From: Mnemiopsis leidyi
Taxonomy: Eukaryota > Ctenophora > Tentaculata > Lobata > Bolinopsidae
NCBI GenBank assembly: GCA_000226015.1
Contig: JH154797.1
Location: 96,628 to 160,627, forward strand
Reading direction: 5' to 3'
DNA length: 64,000 bases
Shown here: piece after piece, positions 62,521 through 64,000 of the stretch
How positions within the stretch are numbered: the first letter of the stretch is position 1
Layout of the letters: every line of letters begins with the position of its first letter
The notes under the pieces: model-generated
The model's database searches: none
What the model saw: the letters and a program-made list of their open reading frames with translations, nothing else
What the model was told of the DNA's origin: nothing
Program-made: the position numbers and the translations under genes

Positions 62521-64000
62521 AATCATAATTCACGATTTTATTGTTGTCTTATAAGGTTAGAGCATGTTGATTTGGTTACTGTATTTTTTGGCCTTAGGCA
62601 GGGTGCCCAATTAAAAGAGCAAGGCTCTTTCAGGCTGCATCCTGCAACACTTCAGTTGGTCTTACTTGTATCAAAATTATCAAATGTTATTCTGTATAAC
62701 TGAGTGTTGCCAATTATATTTCAATTCAATTAAATTCGATTTAATGTTCAATCACCGTTTCCCGGTCATTCGGCTGAGTCGTCTAAAGATTGCATAGGCA
62801 AAGTAGGGGTACATACCACTAACCCACTTACCCATTGGAATCTTGACAATGGTCATTGTTACAACTTTTGACCATTCGACCACTATCATGTCAAAATCTT
62901 GACAATGGTCTCAATTTTTAACAATGGTATTTTGAAATTTTACCATGGTCATGGTCAAATTTTTTTGACTCCAAAAAATCTTACATGGCCATTACTGGAC
63001 CGACTTTTTGACAAAATATTTGGCAGCAAATCCAACAAATACCGATACTATTGTGTCTTCTCTGGCTGGGGACATGTTTTACATTTTAGGAGTGATTCAT
63101 CTATAATAATATTTTTTGAAGTTCCTTGAAGTTTTCGTTCAACTTGACCACAGGTTACGTAACGAGGTAATGACTGCATCATCTTTAAATGTTTTTGAAA
63201 ATGTAATTTAGTGACTTACAGTAAATCTAGAGCCCTTGGGACTTGAATGAATGAAACTTCAAATTTTGCAACACATCAATACTCAGTGTTTTTCAAATAA
63301 TTTAGATATGATGGAGGAGCTTTTAAGTGTTGGGGCATACTTCTAGAGAAGAAGTTACTTAGAATCAAGATAAAGCATGACAGTTTTCTAAAAGATCGCC
63401 CTTTCATATTGCAAAAATAAGTTAATTAACATCTATTTGGTTAAATTAGCTTGGATTCATTTGCTATTTTATCAAAATAATGTAAATGTTGTTGGAAGCA
63501 AGAACCAAGTGTTTTTACACACTGTTGCTTGTACAACATTACAGAGCTGCTAAATAAGGCCAACTTGCTACCAGGGTGTCTCAGATAATATGTATTGGGG
63601 GTTGTGAGAAAGCAAACACAAAGCTACAGGATCTGGCATGTGAATCAAAACCTTATTTGAAATTTTTTACTTTTAATACTTTCAACACTACTATTATACA
63701 AATAATTTGAGGCAATGTTGTAAGTATTATGTAAATTTGAGATTCAATTCTAATGCTTATCTGACTTATCTATGGTTTTAAGTTTATGCACAACTGTGGC
63801 CAATTATTTCATTCTGAAATATGCGATATTACGATAATATTAATAGATTATGTGACACAATATGACGACACGCAAATTTAACAGTGTAGCGTTATCCTAA
63901 TAAACGCATCGCAATAGACCGATTGAATCAGCTGTCGTAATCACTCCACGAATCGCATACCTTATGAATTGCTCTCGTCTGCACCTGATCTCACTTTCAT
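62521..64000. other. AT-rich flank, no gene recognised
   Basis: Only short frames without motifs. TCTTGACAATGGTC is repeated at 62841 and 62897 within a stretch (62830-62960) rich in GACCATTGTTA-type halves and ACCATGGTCATGGTC. A sequence ACCAGGGTGTCTCAG at about 63572 vaguely recalls a mariner terminus but has no partner. Confidence 0.5.

Overview
The window looks like AT-rich nuclear DNA of an invertebrate animal. Reasons: spliceosomal GT-AG introns with consistent phases in three genes, a class A (rhodopsin-like) seven-transmembrane receptor, a multi-domain immunoglobulin-like protein, Kelch repeats, a fucolectin-like secreted protein, a Polinton/Maverick-type DNA polymerase and a decayed Tc1/mariner transposase. 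A cnidarian or another early-branching or marine invertebrate fits best, but I cannot fix the phylum from sequence alone. There is a 10-base N gap at 50335-50344.

Layout. 1-11029: gene-poor, nothing recognised. 11030-14314 (minus): a complete seven-exon GPCR of 404 residues. 14315-39619: a 25 kb gene-poor stretch holding tandem repeats and several clusters of RFX X-box-like palindromes, two of them combined with GTCACGTGAC E-boxes upstream of TATA boxes. 39620-50137 (plus): at least 17 exons of an Ig-like-domain gene, 5' leader exon not found and 3' end lost towards the gap. Its 3.2 kb intron (44876-48045) hosts an intronless minus-strand gene (46616-47443) for a signal-peptide, coiled-coil, fucolectin-like protein. 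50361-50605: an acidic tail with a broken frame. 50938-51465: a satellite built on GGTGATATCACC. 52522-56390 (minus): a protein-primed type B DNA polymerase with one probable intron and one frame break. 57880-58668 (plus): the last three exons of a Kelch-repeat gene. 59830-60900: a GC-rich nest of inverted repeats. 61560-62520 (minus): a broken mariner-like transposase with one recognisable terminal repeat. 62521-64000: nothing recognised.

The most unusual signal is structural. In three unrelated genes, four introns begin with tandem copies of their own exon/5' splice-site junction (13010-13430, 42129-42230, 42897-43305, 58305-58389). In two of these arrays the copies also carry a pyrimidine tract and AG ahead of the donor, so each could in principle act as a microexon. 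The second unusual signal is the recurring X-box / GTCACGTGAC module in otherwise empty DNA. The GPCR has also lost both cysteines of the usual extracellular disulfide and carries RRA in place of D/ERY and CHLP in place of CWxP.

Exon limits were worked out by eye from splice sites and phase. Function assignments rest on recognised family motifs, not on a database search.
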